Assembly: GCA_024426085.1 (NCBI GenBank)
Contig: CP087974.1
Span: 2,294,001 to 2,358,000 of the forward strand
DNA: 64,000 nucleotides
Origin: Rhizobium sp. RCAM05350
GTDB taxonomy: Bacteria; Pseudomonadota; Alphaproteobacteria; Rhizobiales; Rhizobiaceae
Direction: 5' to 3'
The notes below the pieces were generated by a model, which was given only the letters and a program-made list of their open reading frames with translations, had not been told where the DNA came from and ran no database searches. The position numbers were made by a program, and so were the translations under genes. This document shows, in pieces, positions 41,409 through 52,769 of the stretch; position 1 is the first letter of the stretch; every line of letters starts with the position of its first letter.

Positions 41409-42107
41409 TCAGAGCGCGCCGGTCATTTCATCGAGGATAGCCAATGCCGCAGCATGCGGATCGGCAGCCTTGACGATCGGGCGAGCGACGACGAGGTGGC
41501 TGGAGCCGGCGCGCAAGGCATCGGCCGGGGTCATCACACGCTTCTGGTCGCCCTTGTCGCTGCCGGCCGGACGAATGCCGGGGGTGACGATGGCCATGTC
41601 CGGACCGACGATCTTGCGAACGGCGGAGGACTCTTCCGCCGAGCAGACAATACCGCCCATGCCGGCGGCGCGGGCCTGTTCGGCACGGCGCAGCACCAGC
41701 GTATGGGGATCGTATTCATAGCCGGCGTCAATCACGTCCTGCTCGTCCATGGACGTCAGCACGGTCACGCCGAGCAGGCAGAGATCGGAACCACGAGCAG
41801 CTTCAACAGCTGCCCGCATCGCTTTTGGATAGGCATGCAGCGTCAGCATCGACATGCCCATCTTGGCGATGTTCTCGACACCCTTGGCAACCGTGTTGTC
41901 GATGTCGAGCAGCTTCATGTCGAGGAAGATCTTCTTGCCGTCGGTAGCGAGATCACGGGCGAACTCCAGACCGCCGGCAAAGGCCAGCTGGTAGCCGATC
42001 TTGTAGAACAGCACGTCATCGCCAAGCGTTTTGACGATCGCCTCGGCTTCGCCGATGGTGGGGATATCAAGCCCGACGATCAGCCGGTCGCGTGCAGTCG
42101 CAGTCAT
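41409..42107 (-). CDS. pyrF: Orotidine-5'-phosphate decarboxylase
   Basis: Makes UMP, the last step of pyrimidine synthesis. The 232-residue protein has [20 protein letters not shown] and the catalytic Asp-Lys-Asp set in [16 protein letters not shown], plus [19 protein letters not shown] near the phosphate site. The start at 42107 (MTATARDRL) has AAGGA upstream and overlaps the stop of the previous gene in ATGA. A Met at 42116 is less likely. The gene is intact. Confidence 0.94.
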   Translation of the reverse strand: MTATARDRLIVGLDIPTIGEAEAIVKTLGDDVLFYKIGYQLAFAGGLEFARDLATDGKKIFLDMKLLDIDNTVAKGVENIAKMGMSMLTLHAYPKAMRAAVEAARGSDLCLLGVTVLTSMDEQDVIDAGYEYDPHTLVLRRAEQARAAGMGGIVCSAEESSAVRKIVGPDMAIVTPGIRPAGSDKGDQKRVMTPADALRAGSSHLVVARPIVKAADPHAAALAILDEMTGAL

Positions 42108-42692
42108 TGTTGCCATCCTTGCCAGAGTTCCATCGTGGTCCAGTCGCATGCAAGGGAACGGTCTGCAAGGGAAAATGCGTAGAGGCAGCCACCGCCTGCC
42201 AACTGGTCGTGGTTGCGTGAAATGGGCAGGCCGGCAAGGTGACATTTCAGCAGCGTGCCGACGCCGCCATGCCCGACAAAGGCGATCGGCTTTGCCGGAT
42301 CATGCCGATCCAGTACCGAAGTGACGGCTGCGACGATGCGTTTCTGGGCATCGACAGCCCGCTCCCAGCCATGGAAACTCTGCTCCGGATTGGCGAAAAA
42401 CCAGTTGGCCGCCTTCTCGAATTCTTCGGGAACGAGAAAGCCGGTGGCGGAGCGGTCGTTTTCGCCGGAATGCTCCAGAACTTCGACATCCACACCGCCC
42501 AAACGCGAGGATCGCGGCCGTTTCCAGCGCCTTGGTCTCATCGCTGGAAAGGATGTGGGAAAGCTGACTTGCCCATTTGCACTGAGCGGCCTTTTCCGCC
42601 CGCGCAATCCCGATCTCGGACAATCCCCAGCGCGGAACCGGCACATCCGGCTCGAGACGGATTTGCGGATGCGTAAGATAGATTCCGAACAC
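42104..42692 (-). CDS. Histidine phosphatase family protein (frameshifted)
   Basis: About 196 residues starting [20 protein letters not shown]. In place of the usual RHG the N-terminus reads LTHPQ, keeping the His. [13 protein letters not shown] and [15 protein letters not shown] are family blocks, and [13 protein letters not shown] carries the second catalytic His. The frame breaks near 42505. It is translationally coupled to pyrF, an arrangement seen in rhizobia. The substrate is unknown. Confidence 0.78.
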
Positions 42693-42701
42693 TGGGCTGC
42701 C

Positions 42702-43299
42702 TCAATGCGTCTTGCGGTAAACCCACAACTGCGCCGGCGGGATGTTGCGGACGACAAAATCATAATGGGAAATCTGGTAGCGATCCGGCATGGCGACAAC
42801 AGGCGAAAGCGGGCCATAGGAAATCTGGATGACGGGACGGCCGACAGGAATACGCGACAGGAGATCGTCGATCAGCGAGACGCGCATGTGCATCGGGAAG
42901 TTCAAAAGCGGCACCGCGGGAAACGACGCTGTCGAACTGCTGGTCGCGGCGCGCGCAGAGTGTCTTGTCGAGATCGAAGGCATCGCCATTGATGAAATCG
43001 ACATCCGGATAGGTTTTGACCAGATGCTGGTAAAAATCGGTGGAAAATTCGATCGACACCAGGTTTTCCGGCTGAACGCCCTTCTGCAGGATCGCCTTGG
43101 TGATGACGCCGGTGCCGGGGCCAAGCTCTAGAACGGGAAGGCCTGAATGCGGATTGACGACGCTGGCCATCCGCCGGGCGGTTATTCCGGATGTCGGCAC
43201 GATCGAGCCGACAGCCTTCATATTGCTTCGCCAGCCCTTGAAGAAACGGATTTCCTCGTCGAATTTCTTGCCAAGCCGCTCTTTCAGACGAAAATTCAT
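42702..43299 (-). CDS. pmtA: Phospholipid N-methyltransferase PmtA, rhizobial type (frameshifted)
   Basis: Methylates phosphatidylethanolamine to phosphatidylcholine with SAM. The start MNFRLKERLGKKFDEEIRFF at 43299 has GGAG upstream. SAM motif I is LPVLELGPGTGVITKAIL, preceded by VGSIVPTSGITARRMASVVN. After a break near 42915 it continues LLNFPMHMRVSLIDDLLSRI, then YGPLSPVVAMPDRY and the end VVRNIPPAQLWVYRKTH. The match to the Sinorhizobium/Agrobacterium class is close. About 199 residues. Confidence 0.85.
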
Positions 43300-43516
43300 G
43301 CGTATCTCCACCAATACGGCGCTTGAGCCCTAACAGCACTTCATGGCTGTCGTTGCAGACCCAGCGTCTTCAATTTCGAAATGATTATGTGTCGCTGACT
43401 GCGACAAAAACAAGCCATTTCACGTCATTAAATCAATCTGACAACAATGAACTGTGACTGGCGTGCACCAATGACCACATGCCGCCAGCCCGGACAGATG
43501 CTTCGCCAGGATACGA

Positions 43517-43542
43517 AAACGGCCGGATCGCTCCGGCCGTTT
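43517..43542 (-). terminator. Terminator after dnaN
   Basis: AAACGGCCGGA and TCCGGCCGTTT form a perfect 11-bp stem with a TCGC loop. On the minus strand it ends in TTTTC, about 20 bp past the dnaN stop. Confidence 0.85.
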
Positions 43543-43562
43543 CAATTCCAAGTTTCGTATGC

Positions 43563-44681
43563 CTAAACCCGCATCGGCATCAGCACATAGAGCGCGTCGT
43601 CGCCCGCCATGTCGCGCACCAGCGTCGGCGAACCGGCATCGGCGAGCATGAAGACGGCATCGGTGCCAGAAAGCTGCGCAGTGATATCGAGCAGGTACTT
43701 GGCGTTGAAGCCGATTTCCAGCGGATCGCTGTCGTAGCCTACGGCCAGTTCTTCCGTAGCACTGCCCGGATCCGGGTTGTTGACGGTCAGCGTCAGCTGT
43801 CCGTCCGACAGTGCCAGCTTGACGGCACGGCCACGCTCGGACGAAATCGTCGAAACGCGGTCGACGGCCTGAGCGAAGGACTGGCAATCGATCTTCAGTT
43901 CCTTGTCGTTATTGGCCGGGATGACGCGCTGGTAATCGGGGAACGTGCCGTCGATCAGTTTCGACGTCATGATGATCGAACCGATCGTCAGGCGGATCTT
44001 GGCATCGGAGACTTCAACCGTGACGACGACGTCCGGATTATCGACCAGTTTCTGCAATTCACTGACGGTCTTGCGCGGGATGATGATGCCCGGCATGCCT
44101 TCCGAGCCCGACGGGGCTTCGAGGTCGGCGCGGGCGAGACGGTGACCATCGGTGGCGACGGCACGCAGCTTCAGCTGGCCCTTGCTTTCGATCGTGTGGA
44201 TATAGATGCCGTTCAGATAATAGCGGGTCTCTTCCGTCGAGATCGCAAACTGGGTGCGATCGATCAGCATCTTCAGGTCCGTGGCCTTCATGCGGAAGGT
44301 GTGGGTGAAGGCACCGGCGGTCAGATCGGGGAAGTCGGACTGCGGCAGGCATTGCAGCGAGAATTTCGAGCGGCCCGACTGGACGGTCATTGCCGTGCCT
44401 TCGGCATTGGTGGCGAGCGCCACTTCCGAACCGTCGGGCAGCTTGCGGACGATATCGTAAAGCAGATGCGCGGGCACCGTCGTCGCACCGGGCGTTTCCA
44501 CCTGTGCCGGGGTTGCTTCGGTGATTTCGAGGTCGAGGTCGGTTGCCTTCATTTCAAGGCTTGCACCGTCGGAGCGCAAAAGCACGTTCGAGAGGATCGG
44601 AATGGTGTTGCGACGCTCGACCACACGGTGAACGTGGTTCAGCGACTTCAGGAGATTGGACCGCTCGAGAGTAATGCGCAT
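43563..44681 (-). CDS. dnaN: DNA polymerase III subunit beta (sliding clamp)
   Basis: An intact 372-residue clamp, the usual length. It starts MRITLERSNLLKSLNHVHRV and shows the three-domain repeat. Clear blocks are TVPAHLLYDIVRKLPDGSEV, FALSTEETRYYLNGIYIH-like text around residues 150-165, and TDGHRLARADLEAPSG. The C-terminus ends ALYVLMPMRV, the M-P-M-R tail of clamps that binds partner peptides. It is not next to dnaA here, as is usual in rhizobia. Confidence 0.97.
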   Translation of the reverse strand: MRITLERSNLLKSLNHVHRVVERRNTIPILSNVLLRSDGASLEMKATDLDLEITEATPAQVETPGATTVPAHLLYDIVRKLPDGSEVALATNAEGTAMTVQSGRSKFSLQCLPQSDFPDLTAGAFTHTFRMKATDLKMLIDRTQFAISTEETRYYLNGIYIHTIESKGQLKLRAVATDGHRLARADLEAPSGSEGMPGIIIPRKTVSELQKLVDNPDVVVTVEVSDAKIRLTIGSIIMTSKLIDGTFPDYQRVIPANNDKELKIDCQSFAQAVDRVSTISSERGRAVKLALSDGQLTLTVNNPDPGSATEELAVGYDSDPLEIGFNAKYLLDITAQLSGTDAVFMLADAGSPTLVRDMAGDDALYVLMPMRV

Positions 44682-44940
44682 GAGATGCTACCGCTTTCAA
44701 CCATCGCCGGGCGGGCCGCGCCTCCCGGCTTGAACTTTTGAAGTGCCCGCTTTCAGACGGGGAAGATGTGGACGGGCAAAATGGCAGAAACAAGCCGTCA
44801 AAAGCAAGGGGTAACGGTGGTTGAGCCCCAGTAATGTTTGCGTTGCCGCAAATTCGCTGCTCTTGCTGAAGTGCTGCCGCTCCCCCATAAAGACCGGGCG
44901 CCGGCTGAACGGCTAGCAAAGGCAATAAAGGCATACCGTT

Positions 44941-45870
44941 TTGGAAAAGCAGTCATCGGGCGAAACACAGACGAACGAGCGGCAGAAGAGCTACCGCCTG
45001 CACAATGTCGCGGTGCCCGCACGGCCGCTCGAACCGGCGCTCTATCTGGTCGCAACGCCGATCGGCAATCTCTCCGACATTACGCTGCGCGCCCTGGAAA
45101 CACTGGCCGGAGCCGACGTTCTGGCCTGCGAGGACACGCGCGTCACCCGCGTGCTGCTCGACCGCTATGGCATCGTCAACCGGCCCTATGCCTATCACGA
45201 ATACAATGCCAACGAAGTCGGTCCCAAGCTTCTGGCCGCTCTCGACGAAGGCAAGTCCGTCGCACTTGTGTCTGACGCTGGCACACCGCTGGTCTCCGAT
45301 CCCGGCTACCGGCTCGGCCAGATCGCCATCGAGGCCGGCCACCGGGTCGTGCCGATTCCCGGCGCTTCGGCGCCGCTTGCAGCCCTTGTTGGCTCGGGCC
45401 TGCCGAACGACGCCTTCCTCTTTGCGGGTTTCCTGCCCTCCAAGGACAAGGCGCGCCGCGACCGGTTTGCCGAACTCGCCACCGTCCCTGCGACACTGAT
45501 GTTCTTTGAATCGCCACACCGGATCGCAGCCGCCATCGTCGCGGCGCATGACGTACTCGGCGGCGAGCGGCGGGCATCGGTCTGCCGCGAGCTGACCAAG
45601 ACCTTCGAGGAATTCCGCCGCGGCACGCTGGCCGAGCTCAAGGCATTTTATGACGAGGGCGCCACCGTCAAGGGCGAGATCGTCCTTGTCATCGGCCCGC
45701 CGGATGCCCCGGCAGCCCCGGAGGCTGACGATGTCGACGCGATCCTGCTGAAACTCGTCAAGGACATGTCGACCGGCAAGGCAGCGACCGAGGCGGCGAA
45801 ACAGACCGGTCTCAACCGTAAGGAACTGTATGACCGGCTTCTGGAGCTCAAAGACCGGGATGAAACCTGA
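44941..45870 (+). CDS. rsmI: 16S rRNA (cytidine-1402-2'-O)-methyltransferase RsmI
   Basis: A 309-residue tetrapyrrole-methylase-fold enzyme. The SAM site begins [20 protein letters not shown]. Then come [39 protein letters not shown] and [16 protein letters not shown]. The C-terminal domain includes [20 protein letters not shown]. The likely start is TTG at 44941; no good ribosome site is seen. The stop overlaps yraN. The gene is intact. Confidence 0.93.
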   Translation: MEKQSSGETQTNERQKSYRLHNVAVPARPLEPALYLVATPIGNLSDITLRALETLAGADVLACEDTRVTRVLLDRYGIVNRPYAYHEYNANEVGPKLLAALDEGKSVALVSDAGTPLVSDPGYRLGQIAIEAGHRVVPIPGASAPLAALVGSGLPNDAFLFAGFLPSKDKARRDRFAELATVPATLMFFESPHRIAAAIVAAHDVLGGERRASVCRELTKTFEEFRRGTLAELKAFYDEGATVKGEIVLVIGPPDAPAAPEADDVDAILLKLVKDMSTGKAATEAAKQTGLNRKELYDRLLELKDRDET

Positions 45871-46228
45871 GCCGCCGGACCAGAAAAGACGGAAGGCGCT
45901 CCGGCGCGGCGCGCTCGCGGAATATCGCGCGGCCCTTTGCCTCCTCCTCAAGGGCTACCGCATCGTCGCATTCCGCTACCGGACCAAGCTGGGTGAGATC
46001 GATATTATTGCACGCAAGGGCAATCTGATCGCCTGCGTCGAGGTAAAAGCCCGCCGATCGCTTGAAGATTCTGTGTTTGCCGTTTCCGATTTTGCACAAC
46101 GCCGGATCCGCGCTGCAAGCGACCTCTGGCTGGCCAAACAGCGGGATTCCGCGGAGCTTTCAATCCGCTATGACATAATCTCCGTCATGCCCTGGCGCTG
46201 GCCGGTCCATCTTCCCGATGCTTTTTGA
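45860..46228 (+). CDS. YraN family endonuclease-fold protein
   Basis: A 122-residue UPF0102 protein starting [20 protein letters not shown]. The nuclease-like core is [20 protein letters not shown], followed by KARRSL, matching the D-x(n)-ExK pattern of restriction-like nucleases. Its function is unproven; the gene commonly follows rsmI. The ATG overlaps the rsmI stop, so translation is coupled. The gene is intact. Confidence 0.88.
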   Translation: MKPEPPDQKRRKALRRGALAEYRAALCLLLKGYRIVAFRYRTKLGEIDIIARKGNLIACVEVKARRSLEDSVFAVSDFAQRRIRAASDLWLAKQRDSAELSIRYDIISVMPWRWPVHLPDAF

Positions 46229-46332
46229 ACAGCTGTGCACAGTTGTAATCGTTCCGACACAAAAGCGTTATGCGGACGTCATGAAAGGGCTTTAGCCGGT
46301 TCCTCACCCTAAACCTGGTGAAAGGAACTGCC

Positions 46333-47633
46333 ATGATCAGGAAACTCACGATGACCGGCCTCGCGCTGGTTTTCTCCGCTACCTCCTCGTTTGCCGCGAC
46401 CAACATCAGCTGGTGGCACGGCATGGCCGGCCGCAACGGCGAAGTCATCAACGAGATCGCGACCAAATTCAACGCCTCGCAGACCGCCTGCGCGCTGACC
46501 CCGGTTTCCAAGGGTACCTATGAGGAAGCGCTCGCTTCCGGCATCGCCGCTTTCCGTTCGGGCGAACAGCCGAACATCCTGCAGGTTTTCGACGCCGGTG
46601 CAGCCACGATCATCAACGCCAAGGGCGCTGTCATTCCGGCTGAAGACCTGATCAACAACGCCGGCTACAAGTTCGACCGCGAAGCCTTCATCGATGGCGT
46701 CCGCTACTTCTATGCCGACAGCGACGGCAAGTTCGTCGGCATGCCGTTCAACTCCTCGGCCCCGATCATGTACATCAACGACGAAGCCCTGAAGAAGGCC
46801 GGCGTCGAAGCCCTGAAGACCTGGGAAGAATTCGAAGCCGCCGCTCCGAAGCTGAAGGAAGCCGGTTTCATCCCGCTCGTCCAGTCGCAGCTGACCTGGC
46901 AGTTCACCGAGAACTTCTTCTCTCGCGCAACAACATCCAGTTCGCCACCAACAACAACGGCTATGACAGCGTCACTGATACCCAGCTGAAGGTCACCGAC
47001 CCGAACCTCATCATGATGTTCGACAAGCTGAAGGCCTGGAAGGACGAAGGCTACTTCGGCTTCTACGGCGCCGGCTGGAACGATAACCAGAAGATGTTCG
47101 AAGAAAACAAGGCTGCTCTCTGGATCGGTTCGTCGGGCTCGTTCGGCGGCCTGCAGAAGACTGCCCAGATGCCATTCTCGGCAACCTTCCTGCCCTATTG
47201 GGGCTCGATCAAGGGCGCAGGCACCTCGTCCTTCATCGGCGGTGCGGCCCTGTTTGCCATGTCCGGCAAGTCGGACGAAGAAAACAAGTGCGTCGCTGAC
47301 TTCTTCCAGTTCCTGACCTCGCCGGAAGTCCAGAAATTCTACCATCAGGCAACCGGTTACGTCGCCATCACCAAGGCAGCCTACGAGCTTGCCAAGGCTG
47401 AAGGCTACTACAAGGAAAAGCCTGCCGCCGAAATTGGCATCAAGCAGCTGATGCTGCCGGCCGGTGAATGGTCGAAGGGCTACCGCCTCGGCTTCTACCC
47501 GCAGATCCCTGAAATCATGGAACGCGAATACGGCCGAATCTTCTCGGGCGAAGTCTCCGTCAAGGACGCCTTCGACACGATCGAGAAGGAAGGCAACGAA
47601 CTTCTCGCCCGTTTTGCAAAGACGGCTGGTTAA
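46333..47633 (+). CDS. ugpB: Glycerol-3-phosphate ABC transporter, periplasmic binding protein (frameshifted)
   Basis: About 433 residues. The signal peptide MIRKLTMTGLALVFSATSSF ends AA, then NISWWHGMAGRNGEVINEIA, the UgpB start. Further matches are GTYEEALASGIAAFRSGEQP and NSSAPIMYINDEALKKAGVE. After a break near 46922 it resumes FATNNNGYDS and ends with FYPQIPEIMEREYGRIFSGE. The start at 46333 has GAAAGGA upstream. It is the first gene of the ugpBAEC operon and is separated from ugpA by a large hairpin. Confidence 0.92.
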
Positions 47634-47641
47634 GTTCTGAT

Positions 47642-47731
47642 CTCCCTCCCCCTTGTGGGGAGGGTGGCCTGAAGGGTCGGGAGGGGTTCTTTTTAAAATC
47701 CCTCCCGACCCTCCCCACAAGGGGGAGGGAG
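47642..47731. repeat. Long inverted repeat between ugpB and ugpA
   Basis: CTCCCTCCCCCTTGTGGGG and its inverse CCCCACAAGGGGGAGGGAG frame a second pair, GTCGGGAGGG and CCCTCCCGAC, around a T/A-rich loop. It lies 9 bp after the ugpB stop. As mRNA it would form a very stable hairpin that could protect ugpB message or limit read-through to ugpA. Confidence 0.8.
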
Positions 47732-47767
47732 CCCCTCCGTAAACTCGGATATTTTGAAAGCCCGTTC

Positions 47768-48769
47768 ATGACGAACACGCCCTCATCTTCGGCAATGTCC
47801 GCAACACTCGCCGCCCCCGCTGCAGTCGGGTTTTCACGCATCTTCGGCCCGCGCAAATCGGTCAACAAGCCGCCGGAAGAGACGGACGCCAAGCGCGTGC
47901 AGTTCAACTCGCGGCTCCTGCCCTATCTCTTCCTCGCGCCGCAGATGGCGATCATCTTCGTGTTCTTCTACTGGCCCTCGGTTCAGGCGATCCATTCGTC
48001 CTTCTACCTTGAGGACCCCTTCGGTTTCGGCTCGACCTTCGTCGGGCTGGCCAACTATACCGACGTGCTGAAGTCCGGCGAATATCTGGGCATCGCCCGC
48101 TTCACCGCCGTCTTCACCGCACTCGTCACCTTCTTTTCGCTGGCGATCGGCCTGCTGCTCGCCGTCAAGGCCGACGGCGTCATCCGCGGCAATGCCACCT
48201 ACAAGACGCTTCTGATCTGGGTCTATGCCATTGCTCCGCCGGTTGCCGGCCTGATGGGCATGATGATGTTCGACCAGCATATCGGCCCGCTGGTAAGATT
48301 CGCCGCCTTCTTCGGCTGGGATCTCAAGGTCGGGCTCGACTATACCGACACAGCCTTTGCGATGATCGTGGTCTCCGTCTGGAAGCAAATCCCCTACAAT
48401 TTCATCTTCTTTCTCTCCGGGCTGCAGGGCATTCCGGTCTCGGTACGCGAGGCTGCACTGATGGATTGCCGCTCCGGCTTCCGCCGCTTCTGGACAGTGA
48501 TCCTGCCGCTGCTGGCCCCGACCGCCTTCTTCCTTTTGATCATCAACACGACCTACGCCTTGTTCGACACGTTCGGCGTCATCGACGTGATGGTGAAGGA
48601 CAAGGCCGCCAACAACCCGATCACGCTGGTCTACAAGGTCTATATGGATGGCTTCCGCGGCAATGATCTCGGCGGGTCCTCAGCCCAGTCGGTCATCCTG
48701 ATGATCATCGTCTTCGTGCTCACCATCTTCCAGTTCCGCTTTATCGAGCGGCGCGTCCACTATAATTGA
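47768..48769 (+). CDS. ugpA: Glycerol-3-phosphate ABC transporter permease
   Basis: A 333-residue permease with six main membrane segments after a longer-than-usual N-terminal cytosolic tail (about 45 residues). The EAA loop that contacts UgpC is VREAALMDCRSGFRRFWTVI, followed by LPLLAPTAFF. It pairs with UgpE 14 bp downstream. The gene is intact. Confidence 0.93.
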   Translation: MTNTPSSSAMSATLAAPAAVGFSRIFGPRKSVNKPPEETDAKRVQFNSRLLPYLFLAPQMAIIFVFFYWPSVQAIHSSFYLEDPFGFGSTFVGLANYTDVLKSGEYLGIARFTAVFTALVTFFSLAIGLLLAVKADGVIRGNATYKTLLIWVYAIAPPVAGLMGMMMFDQHIGPLVRFAAFFGWDLKVGLDYTDTAFAMIVVSVWKQIPYNFIFFLSGLQGIPVSVREAALMDCRSGFRRFWTVILPLLAPTAFFLLIINTTYALFDTFGVIDVMVKDKAANNPITLVYKVYMDGFRGNDLGGSSAQSVILMIIVFVLTIFQFRFIERRVHYN

Positions 48770-48783
48770 GCGGGGGCGAGATC

Positions 48784-49626
48784 ATGCATCGCACGAAACT
48801 TTTCGACCATGTCATCCTGATGATGGGCGTCTTCTTCATGGTCGGGCCTTTGCTCGTCGCCCTGATGACCTCCAGCCATGAGGCTGCCGATATCCATCGC
48901 AACGGCTTGCAGATCCTGCCCGGCGGCCATTTCATCGATACCTACACCACCGTGCTGACCAAGCAGGGCGGCTTTACCGGCAAGATCACCGGTCTTAGGA
49001 TGATGATGAACTCGCTGATCCTCGGCATCGGCTTTGCCGCGGGCAAGATCATCCTGTCGATGCTGGCGGCCTATGCGCTGGTCTATTTCCGCTTCCGCTT
49101 TGCCACCATCACCTTCTGGATGATCTTCACGACGCTGCTTTTGCCGCTCGAAGTGCGCATCCTGCCGTCCTACGAGGTGATGAACACGCTGAAGCTGACC
49201 AACACCTATACCGGCCTGATCGTGCCGCTTCTGGCGTCCGCCACCGGCACCTTCTATTTCCGCCAGTTCTTCAAATCGATCCCGGACGAACTGCTCGAAG
49301 CCGCACGCATCGATGGTGCCGGTCCGTTCAAGTTCTTCATCGACGTGATCGTGCCGCTGTCGAAGACCATGATCGCGGCGATCTTCATCATCATGTTCGT
49401 CTATGGCTGGAACCAGTATCTCTGGCCGACGCTGATGACCACCGACGAGAGCTTCTTCACCCTGGTGCGCGGCATCAAGCAGATCCTGCTCGTCTGGGTC
49501 GGCTCCAACATTCCCGATTACAACGAGGCCTTTGCCCTGGCGATCCTTGCCATGGTGCCGCCTGTGATGATCGTCATGATCTTCCAGCGCTGGTTCATCA
49601 AAGGCCTCACCGAAAGCGACAAGTAG
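48784..49626 (+). CDS. ugpE: Glycerol-3-phosphate ABC transporter permease
   Basis: A 280-residue inner-membrane permease starting [20 protein letters not shown]. The EAA loop is [20 protein letters not shown], then [20 protein letters not shown], and the end [11 protein letters not shown] is typical. It has six membrane segments. The start at 48784 follows GGGGGCGAG. An earlier in-frame start at 48766 would overlap ugpA. The gene is intact. Confidence 0.94.
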   Translation: MHRTKLFDHVILMMGVFFMVGPLLVALMTSSHEAADIHRNGLQILPGGHFIDTYTTVLTKQGGFTGKITGLRMMMNSLILGIGFAAGKIILSMLAAYALVYFRFRFATITFWMIFTTLLLPLEVRILPSYEVMNTLKLTNTYTGLIVPLLASATGTFYFRQFFKSIPDELLEAARIDGAGPFKFFIDVIVPLSKTMIAAIFIIMFVYGWNQYLWPTLMTTDESFFTLVRGIKQILLVWVGSNIPDYNEAFALAILAMVPPVMIVMIFQRWFIKGLTESDK

Positions 49627-49639
49627 AGGAGACGCCGCC

Positions 49640-50764
49640 ATGGCAGCGATCAACATCACCAATGTTTCGAAGATCTACTCAGGCGGCGTCGAGGCGGTGA
49701 AATCCGTCTCCATCGATATCGCCGACGGTGAATTCATCGTGCTCGTCGGCCCGTCCGGCTGCGGCAAGTCCACGCTGCTGCGCATGGTGGCGGGCCTCGA
49801 GGCGATCTCGAAGGGTACCGTCGAGATCGGCGACCGGGTCATCAACGATGTCGAGCCGGCCGAGCGCGATATCGCCATGGTCTTCCAGAACTATGCGCTC
49901 TATCCGCACATGACCGTCTACAACAACCTGGCCTATGGCCTGAAAAACCGCGGCACGCCGAAAGCGGAGATCGAGGCGCGCGTGGCGGAAGCCGCCCGCA
50001 TGCTGGAAATCGAGCAGTATCTGACCCGCAAGCCGCGAGCCTTGTCCGGCGGCCAACGCCAGCGCGTCGCCATGGGCCGCGCTATCGTCCGCAAGCCTGC
50101 CGCCTTCCTGTTCGACGAGCCGCTCTCCAACCTCGACGCCAAGCTGCGCGTCTCGATGCGCGGCGAGATCAAGCAGCTGCAAAAGCGCCTCGGCACGACC
50201 TCGCTTTACGTCACCCACGACCAGCTGGAAGCGATGACGCTCGCCGACCGCCTCGTCGTCCTCAACGGCGGCCAGATCGAACAGATCGGCCGGCCGCTCG
50301 ACGTCTACCACACCCCCGCCTCCATCTTCGTCGCCAGCTTCATCGGCTCTCCGGCCATGAACCTTTTGCGCGGCACCCGCGAGGGCAATCTGCTGCATTT
50401 CGGCTCGCAGGTGCTCGACCTCGGACGCGCCGCGGCGTTTCCGGGCCAGATCACAGTTGGCATACGCGCCGAGGATCTGCGCATCGCGACATCCGGCGAA
50501 CAGGCCTTGACGCTGAAGGTCGAGTACATCGAGGAATTGGGCGCTCAGCGTCTCGTTCACGGCATGATTGACGGCAAGAAGCTGACGGCCTCGCTTTCGC
50601 CGGAAATCGAGATCGATGAAACGATGGCGCTGACGATCGCGCCTGAGCGACTTCATTTCTTCGACGCCGATACCGGCAAGCGTCTCGACCAGCCATTCGC
50701 GGGCGCCGAAAGCGGGCGCATGTCCGCACCGGCCAATGTCATCAAGCTGGAGACTGCCCTGTGA
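49640..50764 (+). CDS. ugpC: Glycerol-3-phosphate ABC transporter ATP-binding protein
   Basis: A 374-residue MalK-like ATPase. Walker A is [13 protein letters not shown], the signature is [20 protein letters not shown], and Walker B is [17 protein letters not shown]. The switch His is in [15 protein letters not shown]. The C-terminal regulatory OB domains start at about residue 235. A GAGGAGA ribosome site precedes the ATG. The last four bases overlap the next gene. The gene is intact. Confidence 0.95.
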   Translation: MAAINITNVSKIYSGGVEAVKSVSIDIADGEFIVLVGPSGCGKSTLLRMVAGLEAISKGTVEIGDRVINDVEPAERDIAMVFQNYALYPHMTVYNNLAYGLKNRGTPKAEIEARVAEAARMLEIEQYLTRKPRALSGGQRQRVAMGRAIVRKPAAFLFDEPLSNLDAKLRVSMRGEIKQLQKRLGTTSLYVTHDQLEAMTLADRLVVLNGGQIEQIGRPLDVYHTPASIFVASFIGSPAMNLLRGTREGNLLHFGSQVLDLGRAAAFPGQITVGIRAEDLRIATSGEQALTLKVEYIEELGAQRLVHGMIDGKKLTASLSPEIEIDETMALTIAPERLHFFDADTGKRLDQPFAGAESGRMSAPANVIKLETAL

Positions 50765-51751
50765 TCCAGCGGACTGTTGCCAACCTCGACATCCCTTCGC
50801 TGGATGAACGGGCCGATTTTGCCTCGCTTGAAAAGACGATTGCCGCCCATGACGCCGTCATGGCCGGTCTTTCCTTCATGAACACGATGGAGACCGGCGG
50901 CAGCGTTTCGAAGACAGAGCCCCTGGCTTTCCCGCTGACGGTCGCCGCCTGGAACCTGGAGCGCTGCCTGTTTCCCGAGGAAGCGCCGCGCATCTGCGCG
51001 GAAACCGGCGCCGATGTCGTCCTGCTCTCCGAAATGGACAACGGCATGGCCCGCACGGGCCAGCGTCATCCGACCGCCGAACTCGCCTGGATGCTCGGCA
51101 TGGCCTATGCCTACGGTATCGAGTTCATCGAGCTCGGCCTCGGTTCCGATATCGAGCTTGAATTCTGCGACGACGTCTTCAACGACAAAGGGTTTCACGG
51201 CAATGCGCTGATGGCCTCTGCCGCTCTTGCCGACCCGTTCATGATCCGGCTCTGGGGCGAGCGCCAGTGGTTCATCAATGGCACCGACCAACCGCGTATC
51301 GGCGAGCGCTGCGCCATCGGTGCCGTCATCCAGACCACGCAAGGTCCGTTCGTCGCCGTCTCGGTCCACTTGGAGAGCGCCACGACCGCTGCCTATCGCG
51401 AACGGCAGATGCAGGAACTGATCGACCGTATCGAAGCGGTGTTCCCCGGCCTGCCAATCGTGATCGGCGGCGATCTGAATACCGGCAACCATACCGGCGG
51501 CGATTTCGAGGCCGAAGGGCTATTCCCGATGAGCGCCGCGCGGCTTCACCCGCCATGGCGGCCCGATCGACCAGATGACGACGCGCCCGAGCCTGATCAC
51601 CCGCTGGCCGGAACGCGCCATGAAGCTCGACTGGTTTCTTTCCCGCGGCTTGAAGATCGTCGAAAGCACGATCACTCCCTCGCTTGATGCCAACGGCCGG
51701 CCGCTGTCCGATCACGATCTGATCACCTGCATCATCGAAGGCTTTGAATAA
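50761..51751 (+). CDS. Endonuclease/exonuclease/phosphatase family protein, ugp-linked (frameshifted)
   Basis: About 330 residues of the EEP (DNase-I-like) fold. The metal-binding Asn/Glu regions are VAAWNLERC and [15 protein letters not shown], and the catalytic loop is [15 protein letters not shown]. The expected C-terminal [10 protein letters not shown] follows a frame break near 51545. It overlaps ugpC by four bases, so it belongs to the ugp operon. It may act as a phosphodiesterase on a glycerophospho-compound (inference), since UgpQ is absent from this operon. Confidence 0.8.
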
Positions 51752-51821
51752 CGAGCCCTCCCTTGCCTAAGCGAAGTCCGCATTCTACATGTTGCGGGCT
51801 TTGCGAATGAGGAAGAACAAG

Positions 51822-52769
51822 ATGGCGAAAATCGTGAATGTCGCGATCCAGATGGATCATGTTTCTGGTATCAATATCGCGGGCGACAGTACCTTCGCCA
51901 TGAGCATTGAGGCGCAGGCGCGCGGCTACAAGCTCTTCCATTATACGCCGAACCAGCTGTCGTTGCGTGACGGCAAGGTGATCGCCACCGTCCAGCCGAT
52001 GACGCTGCGCGATGTCAAGGGCGACCACTATACGCTGGGCGATGCCGAGCGTATCGACCTCTCGACCATGGACGTGGTGCTTTTGCGCCAGGACCCGCCC
52101 TTCGACATGGCCTATATTACCTCGACGCATCTGCTTGAGCGTATCCACCCGAAGACGCTCGTCGTCAACGATCCAGCCTGGGTACGCAACTCGCCGGAAA
52201 AGATCTTCGTCACCGAATTTCCCGACCTGATGCCGAAGACGCTGATCACCCGCGACCCGGCCGAGATCGCCAGCTTCCGCGCCGAGATGGGCGACATCAT
52301 CCTGAAGCCGCTCTACGGCAATGGCGGCGCCGGCGTCTTCCATTCGACGCGCGACGACCGCAACCTGTCGTCGCTACTGGAAATGTTCGGCCAGATGTTC
52401 CATGAACCCTTCATCGCCCAGGAATATCTTCCGGCCGTGCGCAAGGGCGACAAGCGCATCATTCTCGTTGACGGCGAGCCCGTCGGCGCGATCAACCGGG
52501 TGCCTGCCGAACACGATGCCCGCTCCAATATGCATGCCGGCGGAACGCCGATGCCGACGGAACTGACGGCGCGCGAAAAGGAAATCTGCACCCGCATCGG
52601 CCCAGCCTTGAGGGAACGCGGCTTCCTGCTCGTCGGCATCGACGTGATCGGCGACGTCATGACCGAGATCAACGTCACCTCGCCGACCGGCATTCATGAA
52701 GTCAAGAAATTCGGCGGCGCCGACATTGCCGCGCTGCTCTGGGATGCGATCGAGCGCAAGCGCGCCTGA
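51822..52769 (+). CDS. gshB: Glutathione synthetase
   Basis: Joins gamma-Glu-Cys and Gly using ATP. The 315-residue ATP-grasp enzyme starts [20 protein letters not shown]. Further blocks are [34 protein letters not shown] (ATP lysine and glycine-rich loop) and [18 protein letters not shown]. The start at 51822 is preferred over one 33 bases upstream. It is intact and lies before comM, as in other rhizobia. Confidence 0.95.
   Translation: MAKIVNVAIQMDHVSGINIAGDSTFAMSIEAQARGYKLFHYTPNQLSLRDGKVIATVQPMTLRDVKGDHYTLGDAERIDLSTMDVVLLRQDPPFDMAYITSTHLLERIHPKTLVVNDPAWVRNSPEKIFVTEFPDLMPKTLITRDPAEIASFRAEMGDIILKPLYGNGGAGVFHSTRDDRNLSSLLEMFGQMFHEPFIAQEYLPAVRKGDKRIILVDGEPVGAINRVPAEHDARSNMHAGGTPMPTELTAREKEICTRIGPALRERGFLLVGIDVIGDVMTEINVTSPTGIHEVKKFGGADIAALLWDAIERKRA

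Noticed and set aside
46229..46332. A Pho box upstream of ugpB
   Set aside because: Only one weak half-site (GACGTCAT) is seen; the direct-repeat pattern is missing.
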